From positions 361,944-425,943 of the forward strand of contig NW_008705577.1 of assembly GCF_000186865.1 (NCBI RefSeq): DNA of 64,000 bases. The letters are read 5' to 3'. The translations under genes were made by a program, and so were the position numbers. The stretch comes from Aureococcus anophagefferens. Taxonomy: Eukaryota; Sar; Pelagophyceae; Pelagomonadales; Pelagomonadaceae. Each line of letters opens with the position of its first letter. Within the stretch, counting starts at the first letter, position 1. The notes under the pieces are model-generated. The model had not been told where the DNA came from. It saw only the letters and a list, made by a program, of their open reading frames with translations, and ran no database searches. Shown piece after piece: positions 25,964 to 35,500 of this stretch.

Positions 25964-27274
25964 ATGCGCCGCGGCCTGCTGCTCCTCCTCGCTCTGCCGC
26001 GCGCGGCCGGCAATGCCTACAACTCGAGCGCCTACGCGCCGCTCGACGGCGTCGTCGGCGACCGGCTGGCCCAGATGGTGGGCTTCCCGTCGCTGGCGGC
26101 CTTGGCGGGCCCGCAGGACCTCATGACGTCCGGCGAGGTCGCGCTGCTCGTCTCGGGGAACCTCATGCTCCTCGAGGCTTTGGCGCCGCACCTGCTCTGG
26201 CTCCGGCGGGGCCCGCTCTTCACCGACGACGCGTCCGCGGGGTCCGCCGCCCTCGGCGCGTCGCGGCTGCCCGGCGCGGGCTTCCGCCACACGACCATGT
26301 ACAAGCTGCGCCACGACCTCGAGCAGTTCGAGTACCTGGCGTCGCGGGGCTGGCGGCCGCGGTGGGTGCGGGCGCAGGTCGTCCCGGCCTACGAGGAGGT
26401 GCTGCGCCGCGTCGAGGCCAAAGTCATCGCCCAAAAAGCCGTCTACGCGACGCGGGGCCACAGCGGCGAGCGGACGGCGCTGCTCACGGGCTTCTACGAG
26501 ATGGACGCGCGGGACCGCATGCTCCTGGGGTCGACGTACAACCGGGCGCTCGTCTTCGCGGGCAGCCACGCGGCGCTCGGCGCGCGGCGGCCGGGAGGCG
26601 AGGCCGCGCTCGCGGCCAACGGCATGTGGGCGTCCAGCGACGCGAACTTCGCCGACGACGGGTCCGTCGTCGTCGTCGACGACGCGCTGACCCCGGGCGC
26701 GCTCGACGCGCTCCTGGAGTACTGCCGGTCCGCGACGGTCTTCTACGAAACGAAGCCGCACAACGCCGGCGGCCACCTCGGCGCCTACGCCGTCGACGGC
26801 TTCGCGGCGCCGCTCTTATTGCAGGTCGCCGAGGAGCTCCGCGCCGCGCTGCCGCGGACGCTCGCCGACAAGCCGCTGCTGAACTTCTGGGGCTACAAGT
26901 ACCAGCACGCGGAGAGGGGCATCGGCGTCCACCGCGACCAGTCCCAGGTCAACGTGAACCTGTGGCTCACGCCCGACGGCGCGAACCTCGAGCCGGACCG
27001 CGGCGGCATGATGCTCTACGACGACGAGGGCGCGATCTCCATGGCCGACGGCGAGACGCCGCGGGAGCTCCTCGGGCCGGACGCGGACGCGGTCCTCGCG
27101 GACTTCCCCTCCGTCGCCGTGCCCTACCGGCAGAACCGCCTCGTGCTCTTCGACTCCCAGCTCCTCCACGCGTCCGACGTGGGCGCCTGGCGGCCGGGCT
27201 ACGAGCACCGGCGCATCTCGCTCACGTTCCTCTTCGGCGACCCGTCCCGCGTCGTCGTCCCCGATCCCGCGTAG
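25964..27274 (+). CDS. Secreted 2-oxoglutarate/Fe(II) oxygenase-like protein
   Basis: A 436-residue protein with a signal peptide (MRRGLLLLLALPRAAGNA). The N-terminal 200 residues are helical without known motif. The C-terminal part is a double-stranded beta-helix oxygenase. VVVVDDALTPGALDALLEYC starts the domain. The iron-binding H-x-D is in GVHRDQSQVNVNLWLTPD, the distal His in LLHASDV, and the 2OG-binding Arg in EHRRISLTFLF. This is the prolyl-4-hydroxylase-type arrangement, implying hydroxylation of a protein or small molecule in the secretory pathway. ATG at 25964 is first in frame. It is convergent with the RRM gene, with 6 bp between stops. Confidence 0.75.
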   Translation: MRRGLLLLLALPRAAGNAYNSSAYAPLDGVVGDRLAQMVGFPSLAALAGPQDLMTSGEVALLVSGNLMLLEALAPHLLWLRRGPLFTDDASAGSAALGASRLPGAGFRHTTMYKLRHDLEQFEYLASRGWRPRWVRAQVVPAYEEVLRRVEAKVIAQKAVYATRGHSGERTALLTGFYEMDARDRMLLGSTYNRALVFAGSHAALGARRPGGEAALAANGMWASSDANFADDGSVVVVDDALTPGALDALLEYCRSATVFYETKPHNAGGHLGAYAVDGFAAPLLLQVAEELRAALPRTLADKPLLNFWGYKYQHAERGIGVHRDQSQVNVNLWLTPDGANLEPDRGGMMLYDDEGAISMADGETPRELLGPDADAVLADFPSVAVPYRQNRLVLFDSQLLHASDVGAWRPGYEHRRISLTFLFGDPSRVVVPDPA

Positions 27275-27280
27275 TTGCAT

Positions 27281-27895
27281 CTACCGTCGCGGGGCCCGCG
27301 CGTCGAACTTGCAGCGCATCGGGCGGCCGTCGATCTCGAAGCCGTCGAACGCGTCGATGGCGCGCGCGGCGTCCTCCGCGGAGCCGAAGCGGACGAGGCC
27401 GTAGCCCCGGCTCTGGCCGTCGCAGTCCACGGTGAGCGTCGCCTCCGCCGCGCCGGCGCCCGCGAAGATGCGCTCGAACTCGAGGGGCGTCGTCGCGAAG
27501 GGCACGTTGCCGCAGAAGACGCGGTCGCACGCCGCGGTCTCGGGGGACCGCTTGGGCTTGGCGACGCGGGGCCGCCGCTCCGGCGCGAGGTCCGCGCGGA
27601 CGACGAGCGTCCTACCGCCCATTTCAGTGTCGTGGCAGAGGCCGATGGCCCGCCGCGCGCACGCGTCGTCGGCGAAGGTCGCGAGCGCGAAGCCCTTGCT
27701 CTGGCCGCTGTGGTTCCGCGACACCTTGCACGACACGACGCCGCGCGTGCGCGACGCGAGGAAGTCGAAGAGCACCTCGTCCGTGACGGTCCAGGACAGG
27801 TTCCCGACGTAGACCGTCACCGTCTCCGACGGCTCCTTGAGCAGGAAGGAGGAGTGGAGCGGCAGGCCGAAGAGCGTCCCGGCCTCCCAGTGCAT
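27281..27895 (-). CDS. Two-RRM RNA-binding protein
   Basis: A 204-residue protein. The first RRM has RNP2 VTVYVGNLSW and RNP1 SKGFALATF (about residues 27-100). The second has RNP2 RVFCGNVPFA and RNP1 SRGYGLVRF (about residues 125-198). A short basic linker (RRPRVAKPKRSPE) joins them and the tail is DARAPRR. The layout is like small chloroplast or nuclear RNA-binding proteins; a 22-residue N-terminus without a targeting signal favours the nucleus or cytosol. The ATG at 27895 is the only candidate. Confidence 0.85.
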   Translation of the reverse strand: MHWEAGTLFGLPLHSSFLLKEPSETVTVYVGNLSWTVTDEVLFDFLASRTRGVVSCKVSRNHSGQSKGFALATFADDACARRAIGLCHDTEMGGRTLVVRADLAPERRPRVAKPKRSPETAACDRVFCGNVPFATTPLEFERIFAGAGAAEATLTVDCDGQSRGYGLVRFGSAEDAARAIDAFDGFEIDGRPMRCKFDARAPRR

Positions 27896-28019
27896 TTTTG
27901 TTCCGCGTTATCCTGTTACGAGCTTGCGTGCTCCGTGAGCTCCATAGATCTAGCCCACAAAAGTCAACACCAGATCAACACCTGTGCTCCACTGACCTTT
28001 GACCGAGCAGCCCCTAAGC

Positions 28020-29279
28020 ATGGAGGCCTCGATGAAAGTCACCATCCGCGGCCTCGTCGCGGGCGAGCTCGTCTGCGTGCGCGTGACGCTGGCGGCGTCG
28101 AAGCTGGCGCTGCCCCTGCGGCGCGTCGTCGTCGAGCCGTTTTGCAAGCACGTGGCGAAGAAGTTCGGCGCGTCCGCCGACGCCGGCGCCGCGTCGGCGA
28201 AGCTCGACGGCGCGGCCCTCGACCTCGCCGCGACGCCGGCGGACGCGCTCGCCGACGGCGCCGTCGTCGACGTGTTCCTCGGCGGCGCCGCGGCGCCGCC
28301 GGCGTCGCCGCCGCCGGCGGAGCGGGAGCCCGAGCACGCGGTCCCCGAACCCGCGCGGCCGCGCGCGTGGGCCGACGCGCCGCTGACGTGGACGTGCACG
28401 TTCAACGGGCGCCTCGAGCCCTTCTTCCGCACGCTCGCCTCCTTCCTGCGGGAGACGTCCGCGGCGAGCCAGCGGCTCGTGCGCGACTGGGTCGTCGTCG
28501 CGGACCGCGGCGCGACGACGGCCGACCGCGTCGCCATCGTGACGCGCGCGCCCTGGGTCACGCTCGTCTGCAAGGGCAAGCCCCTCCACCGACACCCCTA
28601 CAGCATCAACCTCCTGCTCGACGGCTTCGTGAAGACGCGGTGGTGGCTCGAGTGGGAGGACGACTGGGTCATGCCCCCGGGCAGCGGCGCCGCGCCGGGC
28701 GGCGACGTCGTCCAGCGCGCGCTCGCCGTCCAGCGCGCCAGCGGCGCGACGCAGGTCGCCATGAACGGCGCCTTCCTCGACATCCCCGCGGACTGCGAGG
28801 ACTACGCCGTGCGGGACGGCGCCGCGGGGCCGGTCGACTACGTCACCGTGGCCCTCGGGCCGGAGCAGCACGCGGCCGTCGTCGGCTGCGCGTCGCCGGA
28901 GGTTTTGGCGCAGAAGATGGCGCCGGACCGCTGCGCGGAGAACATGGCCGGCGGCCGCGTGCCGCCCTGGCCCCTCTTCAGCCTGCAGCCGAGCCTCCTC
29001 GACGCGGACTACGTCCGGACGCACATGTACCCCTTCGCGGAGCGCGCGCACATGAACGACCAGGACGCGTACTGGCTCTGGGAGCTGGAGGCGGCGCTGA
29101 AGTTCGTCAAGCACGGCGCGACGAAGGCGTCGATCAAGTCGCGCCACGTCGCGCGGCAGATCGACGTCGAGACGTCGAGCTTGGACGACCCGGCGGACCG
29201 CGCGCGGCAGCGCGCCGCGGGGCGGGCCGCCGGGCCCCGGCCCGCGAAGAAGAAGTTCGCGATCAAGAGTAAGGGCTGA
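28020..29279 (+). CDS. GT-A-type glycosyltransferase-like protein
   Basis: A 419-residue protein. The first 95 residues (MEASMKVTIRGLVAGELVCV... ADGAVVDVFLGG) look like a ubiquitin-like beta-grasp module. A Pro/Glu-rich linker follows, then a domain starting LTWTCTFNGRLEPFFRTLAS. The sequence HRHPYSINLLLDGFVKTRWW then LEWEDDW gives an acidic E-D-D triad like the DxD metal site of GT-A transferases. The order resembles hypothetical transferases found in algae and large DNA viruses. No signal peptide or membrane anchor; the C-terminus is basic (RPAKKKFAIKSKG), so a cytosolic or nuclear location is possible. ATG at 28020 is the first in frame. Confidence 0.55.
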   Translation: MEASMKVTIRGLVAGELVCVRVTLAASKLALPLRRVVVEPFCKHVAKKFGASADAGAASAKLDGAALDLAATPADALADGAVVDVFLGGAAAPPASPPPAEREPEHAVPEPARPRAWADAPLTWTCTFNGRLEPFFRTLASFLRETSAASQRLVRDWVVVADRGATTADRVAIVTRAPWVTLVCKGKPLHRHPYSINLLLDGFVKTRWWLEWEDDWVMPPGSGAAPGGDVVQRALAVQRASGATQVAMNGAFLDIPADCEDYAVRDGAAGPVDYVTVALGPEQHAAVVGCASPEVLAQKMAPDRCAENMAGGRVPPWPLFSLQPSLLDADYVRTHMYPFAERAHMNDQDAYWLWELEAALKFVKHGATKASIKSRHVARQIDVETSSLDDPADRARQRAAGRAAGPRPAKKKFAIKSKG

Positions 29280-29284
29280 GTTAG

Positions 29285-30427
29285 TCACTTCTTCCCCATC
29301 TTCTTTTTCAGTTTGTCGAGCTCGTCGTCGACGCGGCGGTCGCCGTCCGCCTTCGCGGCGGACCTCCGCGGCGGCGCCGCGCGCGGCGGCGACGAGCCGC
29401 GCGCGCGCTTGAGCTTCTCGAGCTCGTCGTCGACGCGGCGGTCGTCGCCGGGCGGCGGGCGCCGCGGCGGCGGCGGCGCCCGGCTCCGCGGCGGCGGCGC
29501 CGCCGCCCGGCTCCGCGGCGGCGGCGCGGCGCCCCCGTAGCCGCCGCCGTCGGCGGGCGGTCCGCGGCGGCGGAGCGCCTCGAGCTCGCGGCGCGAGTTG
29601 CGGATCTGCCGCTCGCAGGCCGTCTTCTTCGCGGCGAGTCCCGCCGAGAGCTCGATCTTCGCGAGGAGCTCGTCGACGTCGCGGCTCGCGTCGGCGCGGC
29701 AGGCCCGCTCCGCGGCCTTGGCGTCGATCAGCGCGGGGTCGATCTCGTCGCGGAGCCGCGCCGCGAGGCGGTCGGCCAGCGCCTCCGCGTCGGCGACGGC
29801 GTTTCGCCACTCCCTCGCCGTCGCGAAGTCCGTCTCGAAGCTCCCGTCGTCCGTCGTCGCCTCCAGGACATCTAACAAATCCGACGCGACGCTGCGGACC
29901 GTGCCCCGCACGCCGTTGGACGCGACGCCGCGGAAGACGTCGCCGAAGATCGCGCCCCAGGTGTCGCCGCCGGCGTCGTCGTAGTCCGGCGGCGGCGGCG
30001 GCCGCCAGCCCGACGCCGCGCCGCCGCCGCGCTCCGACGGCGGGCGGTAGCCGGGCGGCGGCCGGCGGCCGGCCGTCGACGACGAAGGTCGCGCGTTCCG
30101 GCTGTTGAAGTCCGCCTTGCGCGCCTTCTTCGGGTCCGAGAGCGTGTCGTAGGCCGCCTGCACTTTCGCGAACTCCTCCGCCGCCGCCGGCGAGTCGTTG
30201 ACGTCCGGGTGCGTCTTCAGCGCGCGCTTCCGGAACGCCTTGCGCAGCTCGCTCTTCGACGCGCCGCGCGCGACGCCCAGCACCTCCCAGGGGTCGCCGT
30301 CGAAGTTGGCGCTCCGCAGCGGCGCGGCGCGCCGGCAGGATGGGTGGGCCGGGACGAAGGCGGTCGTGGCCCAGGGCGCCGCAAGGACGAGGAGCGCCAC
30401 GGCACGTCGCGGCCACCAGCGCGCCAT
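29285..30427 (-). CDS. Plastid-targeted DnaJ (J-domain) protein
   Basis: A 380-residue protein. Signal peptide ([20 protein letters not shown]) ends at TTAFVPAHP, a plastid-type cleavage site with Phe at +1, followed by an Arg-rich transit region, so import into the secondary plastid is expected. The J domain (about residues 43-105) has [20 protein letters not shown], the HPD tripeptide in KTHPDVN and a final [12 protein letters not shown]. There is no Gly/Phe or zinc region, so it is a type III co-chaperone. The C-terminal part is coiled coil, a Pro/Arg repeat region and two copies of RRVDDELxKLK. Stop at 29285 is 5 bp from the convergent glycosyltransferase-like gene. Confidence 0.8.
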   Translation of the reverse strand: MARWWPRRAVALLVLAAPWATTAFVPAHPSCRRAAPLRSANFDGDPWEVLGVARGASKSELRKAFRKRALKTHPDVNDSPAAAEEFAKVQAAYDTLSDPKKARKADFNSRNARPSSSTAGRRPPPGYRPPSERGGGAASGWRPPPPPDYDDAGGDTWGAIFGDVFRGVASNGVRGTVRSVASDLLDVLEATTDDGSFETDFATAREWRNAVADAEALADRLAARLRDEIDPALIDAKAAERACRADASRDVDELLAKIELSAGLAAKKTACERQIRNSRRELEALRRRGPPADGGGYGGAAPPPRSRAAAPPPRSRAPPPPRRPPPGDDRRVDDELEKLKRARGSSPPRAAPPRRSAAKADGDRRVDDELDKLKKKMGKK

Positions 30428-30600
30428 CGATGCACGGGACGACGACGCAAGCAAAGCAGATCAAGAGCTGCCGACGGAGCGAATGCTTCAAGCATGCAAT
30501 GTTTACCCTCCAGGTCTGTCGCGCATCGCAACGTTCACCAAAGCGGGCCTCGCAAAAATCCACAGGAGGGCTGCCCACTGCCACCGGAGGATCCGCCGCC

Positions 30601-32103
30601 ATGAGCGACAAGCCCAAGGTGGCCGGGACCGTGTCCAAGTGGCACGGGAAGGAGGGCGTCTTCCAGTGGCGCCACGAGGGGAAGACGCAGAAGCTCCACC
30701 TGCGCTACCTGGGCCGCGACCGGGTCGTGTCCCACAACATGGTGGACTGGTTCATCACCATCCTCGTCTACGAGGTCACGGGCGTGGGCCTGGGCCTGCT
30801 GAGCCTCTACTACTTCGCGTCCCTGCGCGACGGCCCCGGCAGCTCGAAGCGCGCGCGCGCGGAGGGCTGGCCCGAGGTGCCCGCGCTGTCGACGGGCACG
30901 TCGATCATGGGCTCCGCGCTGAGCTTCCTCCTCGTCTTCCGCCTGAGCTGGTCCTTCGGCCGCTGGTGGGAGGCGCGCGGCCTCGTGGGCACGGCCATGA
31001 CCAAGGTCCGCAACGTCGCGACGATGCTCACGGCGAACGCGGACGCGCCGACGGAGGCCGAGGCCAAGGCGATCCTGGAGTTGAAGTTGGTGTCCAAGCT
31101 CCACATCGCGACGCTCGTCGACATCCTCGTGCAGGACCCGGCGCAGACGCCGTCGCAGAAGCTCATGCGCTCGTCCAAGGCCGTCCGGGGGCTCATGAAG
31201 GAGCTCGAGCCCGCGGAGCTCAAGGCTTTAGGCGAGGAGCGCGCGAAGATTTTAGCCGCGTCGCCGCGGCGCATCCTCGTCTGCCACAGCTGGCTCGCCC
31301 ACGCGATCCGCACGTGCTGCGACCTCGACCTGCTCAAGGGCTTCGAGCAGGCGACGGCCGTCGACTGCCAGAACGAGCTCCTGCGCTGCTTCTACGGGTC
31401 CATGAAGATCAAGACGACGCCCATGCCCGGGGGCATCCAGAACATCTCGCTCGTGGTCCGCTTCTGCTTCTGCGTCATCATCTTCCCCCAGTACATGTCC
31501 TACGCCTACGTCGTCAAGCTCAACGCGAACCAGCGCGAGATGGGCATGCTCTGGAACATCTCCGGGGGCATCTACATCACGTGCTACGTCGTCCTCGTCG
31601 CCATCATGATCGCCTTCTTCTCCGTCATCCACATCGTGGCCTTGGAGCTCGACGACCCCTTCGGCGACGACGACTCGGACCTGCCCATGGACAAGCTCCG
31701 GACGTCGCTCTGGGCGGACCTCGACGCCATCAACGAGACGCTCTACGCGAACGCGAGCCTCGGCGGCGGCGCGGGCCTCGACGCCTTCACGGCGACGGCC
31801 GACTCGCCCAAGGGCAAGCAGCGCCTCGCGAAGGCCGAGAGCTTCAAGCTCCACCCGGCGACGCACGCGGCGCACGAGATCACGGACGCGGGCAAGCTCG
31901 CCCTCGAGAAGACGAAAGAGGTCACGCAGGAGGTCACGGGCGTCCTCAAGAACGCGGCGAACATCGCCCTGCTGGGCAAGGGCGAGCACCGCAACGAGTA
32001 CGCGTCCGCGGAGGTCGAGGAGGAGGCCAAGGAGAGGGAGGCCGCGCTCCTCTCCGCGGCCATCGCCGCCGACTTCCACGACCCCGGCGACGACAACGCC
32101 TAG
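30601..32103 (+). CDS. Bestrophin-family anion channel
   Basis: A 500-residue protein without intron. Bestrophin signatures are present. DWFITILVYEVTGVGLGLLS is TM1. FRLSWSFGRWWEARG is the conserved cytosolic RxxWxxxWE-type motif after TM2. FCFCVIIFPQYMSYAYV is a later membrane helix, and LELDDPFGDDDSDLPMD is the acidic Ca2+ clasp preceded by a membrane helix. Bestrophins are pentameric Cl-/HCO3- channels; algal members can sit in thylakoid or plasma membrane and can supply bicarbonate. No plastid presequence is seen here (start MSDKPKVAGTVSKWHGKEGV), which argues for a non-plastid membrane. The 120-residue tail is helical and charged. Divergent from DnaJ with 173 bp between. Confidence 0.85.
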   Translation: MSDKPKVAGTVSKWHGKEGVFQWRHEGKTQKLHLRYLGRDRVVSHNMVDWFITILVYEVTGVGLGLLSLYYFASLRDGPGSSKRARAEGWPEVPALSTGTSIMGSALSFLLVFRLSWSFGRWWEARGLVGTAMTKVRNVATMLTANADAPTEAEAKAILELKLVSKLHIATLVDILVQDPAQTPSQKLMRSSKAVRGLMKELEPAELKALGEERAKILAASPRRILVCHSWLAHAIRTCCDLDLLKGFEQATAVDCQNELLRCFYGSMKIKTTPMPGGIQNISLVVRFCFCVIIFPQYMSYAYVVKLNANQREMGMLWNISGGIYITCYVVLVAIMIAFFSVIHIVALELDDPFGDDDSDLPMDKLRTSLWADLDAINETLYANASLGGGAGLDAFTATADSPKGKQRLAKAESFKLHPATHAAHEITDAGKLALEKTKEVTQEVTGVLKNAANIALLGKGEHRNEYASAEVEEEAKEREAALLSAAIAADFHDPGDDNA

Positions 32104-32122
32104 AAGATCCCCGCCCACCAAA

Positions 32123-32196
32123 AGTTCTGCGGCGCCCCGCCGCCGCGAAGAACCGCTCCCCGCCCAGAGTTCTGCGGCGACGCGCCGTGAAGAACG
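32123..32196. repeat. Two tandem GC-rich hairpins after the bestrophin stop
   Basis: AGTTCTGCGGCG ... CGCGAAGAAC at 32123-32153, and AGTTCTGCGGCG ... CGTGAAGAAC at 32168-32196. Each can fold with a stem of about 9-11 bp (GTTCT/AGAAC plus CGGCG/CGCCG). They lie 20-95 bp past the stop, so could be 3' UTR structures or a terminator region; the 45-bp spacing indicates tandem duplication. Confidence 0.5.
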
Positions 32197-32274
32197 AGAC
32201 CGCCCCGCCCCCGCGGCGCTCCGACCGCGGGGGATTCCGAGAGGCTGGTAACGAGTTCAAAGCCCGCCAGCAGC

Positions 32275-32402
32275 GCTCAGTGTGTGCACGTTGACGGCAA
32301 TTTGGCGCATCTCCGGGTCGAGCCAGGGTGGCGAGCTGCTCAGTGTGTGCACGTTGACGGCAATTTGACGCATCTCTGGATCGTCGGATCGATCCAGGGT
32401 GG
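32275..32402. repeat. 63-bp tandem direct repeat upstream of ATM-like gene
   Basis: The unit starting GCTCAGTGTGTGCACGTTGA occurs at 32275 and 32338 and ends near CCAGGGTGG in both. Copies differ at a few positions and the second has an 8-bp insertion (TCGGATCG). It sits 160-290 bp before the ATM-like start codon, in the 460-bp interval that otherwise shows no gene. Confidence 0.6.
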
Positions 32403-32563
32403 GGCGCGAAAGCCTCGGACCCGCGCCTCCAGTGCGAGCTGCACGCACCCACAAACGCGCCACCGCTCCGGCGCCGCCACGCGCGACCGCTGCGACACCA
32501 GCGACAACAAAAAACGAAACGTCACGCCACGACGAGAACCAAGAGCGCTCCCACGTTCAAACG

Positions 32564-35500
32564 ATGTCGCGCCTGTCGCACCAGCTCGGCGAGCTCATCA
32601 GCAGCAAGCAGGCGTCGCGCAAGAAGGCCGTCGAGGCCATCACGTCCATGCTCGAGGACGTGCAGCGGCGCGGCGCGCTGAGCGACCGCGAGTGGCTCGC
32701 GCTCGTCCGCTCCGCGGTCGCGTGCGCCAAGCACGAGCTCGCGGTCGCCGCCAAGGGCCGCAAGCCGCCGAAGCGCGAGTTCGGCGACTTCGTCGAGCGC
32801 GTCGTCAAGTGGGCCGACGGCTCCGGCGCGGGCCGGCGCCTCGCGGCCGTCGGGCGGCCGCTCGTGACCCACGTCGTCGAGACGCTCTACGCGGGCGACG
32901 CCGCCGTCGTCGAGGGCTTCGGCGGCGCGTACTGCCGCCTGCTGGAGCACGTGCTGGCCCAGCCGGAGTACGTGGCGTCCATGGATCGCCGGGACCTCGC
33001 GCGGATCTGCGTGAAATACGCGCGCGCGGTCGCGCTCGGCGACTTCGCCGGCGCGCCGACGGCCGCGGCGAAGCTCGCGATGCGGCGCTGCGCCGCGGGC
33101 GCGCTGCGGCGCCTCGCGGCGCGCGGCGGCGACGTGCGGAGCCACCGCCAGCCCCGCGAGGCGCTGCTGGCCTTCTGCCACGCGGCGTGCGAGCAGCTCG
33201 CGGACGCCGACGGCGGCGACGCCGGCTTCCCGGCGGCCGAGGTCTTCCACGCGCTCGCGCGGCTCCACGAGCGCGCGCCCGTCGAGGCCGCGGCGCTCGG
33301 CGAGAGCGGCGGCGCCGCGGCGGCCGCGCGCTGCGTCGCCGCGGGCGTCAAGGCGGCGCCGCGGGCCGCGCAGTGCGCGATGCTCGACTACGTCGCGCGC
33401 GCGGCGGCGCTCGCGTCGCCGCGGCTCCGGGCGCTGCTCCCGGGCCTCTACAAGAGCTTCGCCGCCCCGGAGCAGGTCGCGACGGTCGCCGTCGCGGCGC
33501 CGGGGCACGCCGGCGAGCTCCTCCCGGCGGCCGCGCGCTACCACCTCCGGCTCTGCGGAGCGCTCGCGGCGGTTAGGGACGGCGGCGACGCGACGGCGCC
33601 GACGCGCTTCGACGCCGTCGCGGAGCTCTGCGCGGCGCTCGGCGCCGTCACGCGGCGGCGCGTCGCGCCGGACGCGCGCGCCGCGGGCGCGCGGGGGCCC
33701 GAGCGCGCGCTGCTCGCGGCGTTGCCCGCGACGTCCGCGGCGCCGCTGCTCATGGTCCTCTGCGGCGTGCTCGAGGCGCGGCCGCCGCCGCGGGCCGCGG
33801 CGCCGCGGCGCGTCGTCTGGGACGGCGACGCCATCGTCGTCGCGGCGGCCCACGGCCTGGCGCTCGGCGCCCTCGTCGAGCGGCGCGAGGCCTGGTGCGC
33901 GTGCCTCGCGAAAGCCGTGAAAGCCGTCGCGCGCGTGTTGGCCGTCGACGGCGCGACGCCGCTGTCCTGGGCCTTCGACGACCGCCGCTGGGCGCTCATC
34001 GCGCTGGAGAAGCTGAGCGCCGAGTCGGCGGCGGCGCTCGACGCGGCGGACAAGGCCGCGGCCGCCGCGGACCGCGACGCCGCGGCGCCGGGTCTGGACT
34101 TCTGCGCCGCGGCCGCCGCGGCGCCGCCGCCGCCGGCCGCCGCGGGCTCCGCGGCGCTGCGCGGCGCCTGGCGCCGGGGCTGGTCGTCGCTCTGCGCCGT
34201 GCTCGGCGACCAGGAGCCGCGGCGCGCCGCGCGCCGCGTCGGCAGCCGGTCCCTCGACCTATCGGCCGCGGCGGCCGCCGCCGCGGGCGCGCTCGGCCGC
34301 GGCGTCGTCGACGCGACGGGCCTCGCCGACGCGCAGGCCGCGCGGGCCTTCTGGCGGTCGCCGCTCTTCGCCGCGGCGCACCTCGAGGGCGACGACGACG
34401 ACGGCAAGGCACAAGTGCTATCGTGCGCCTGCGCGGCGCTTCGGGGCTTCGTCGCCGCGTCGCCGCGGGACGTGTCGCTCGCGGGCGGGCCCGACGACGT
34501 CGCCGACGTCCCGCGCGAGACCGACGGCGACGGCGACGAGCCCAACGACGAGCGCGCGCCGCCGAAGCACCGGCGCCACCGCCTCGCGCGCTGGGCGACG
34601 CGCGTCGTCGAGCGCGGCCTCGAGCGCGCGCCTGTGTGGAAATCAAATCTTCAACCCGACTTCAATGTGAGCGTACGCGATAGTTTCGACGCAATTTCTT
34701 CGGCTGGGCTTCGAGAACTCGACGAGAGCGATCGATTTGTCCAAAAATCAGCCGAATCGACTTCGATGTGACCGAGCTAGAGAATTCTGAAGTTTGGTCA
34801 GGACCGCCCAAACCAGCGGTTGAATTCCACACAGGCGCGCGCCCGGCGCGGCCGCGCGGGCGCTGCCCGGCGCCGTCTGCGTCCTCGTCGCCCTGCTGCG
34901 CGCGGGCCCGCCGCCGCCCCTCGCCGTCCCGGCCGGCGACCGGGTCTTAGAAGACGACGGCTGCCTCGGCGGCGACGAACGGAGCGCCGTCCCGGGCGCG
35001 TGGCGCTACCTGGCCGCCGCGCCGGCGCCGGCGCTCGCCGCCGGCGGGAACCCGGCCTTCGACGACCGGGACCGCGCCGTGCTCTTCGACGAGGTGCTCG
35101 ACGCGCTCGTCGTCTGGCGCGAGCGCCGGTCGTCCGCCGCCGCCGGCGACGGCGCCGACGGCTCGTCGCCGAAATTGGCCGCGCGCGCGGTCCGCCGCCA
35201 CCACCTCGCCGCGGCGCTGGGCACGCTCGTCGCAGAAGACGTCGCGGGAAGCGACGGCGAGCGGAAGCGCCGGCTCGCGACGCACGCGAGCCGCGCGCTC
35301 AACGGCTTGGCGCGGACGTGGGACCAGCCGCTGGGGCCGCGCGGCGCGGCGGACGCGCTCCGCGCGCTGGACCGCCTCGCCGACGCGGCGCTGTTGCTCG
35401 GCGGCCTCGCGGAGACCCTGGACGACGCCCAGTGCGCGCCGTCGCTCGCTGGGCTCGCGGACCTGGCCGCGCAGCGGCTCGGCGACTACGGCGCCGCGCG

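Noticed and set aside
28020..29279. Viral origin of the glycosyltransferase-like gene
   Set aside because: Resemblance to large-virus transferases is only general and codon use matches the host; no other viral gene is nearby.
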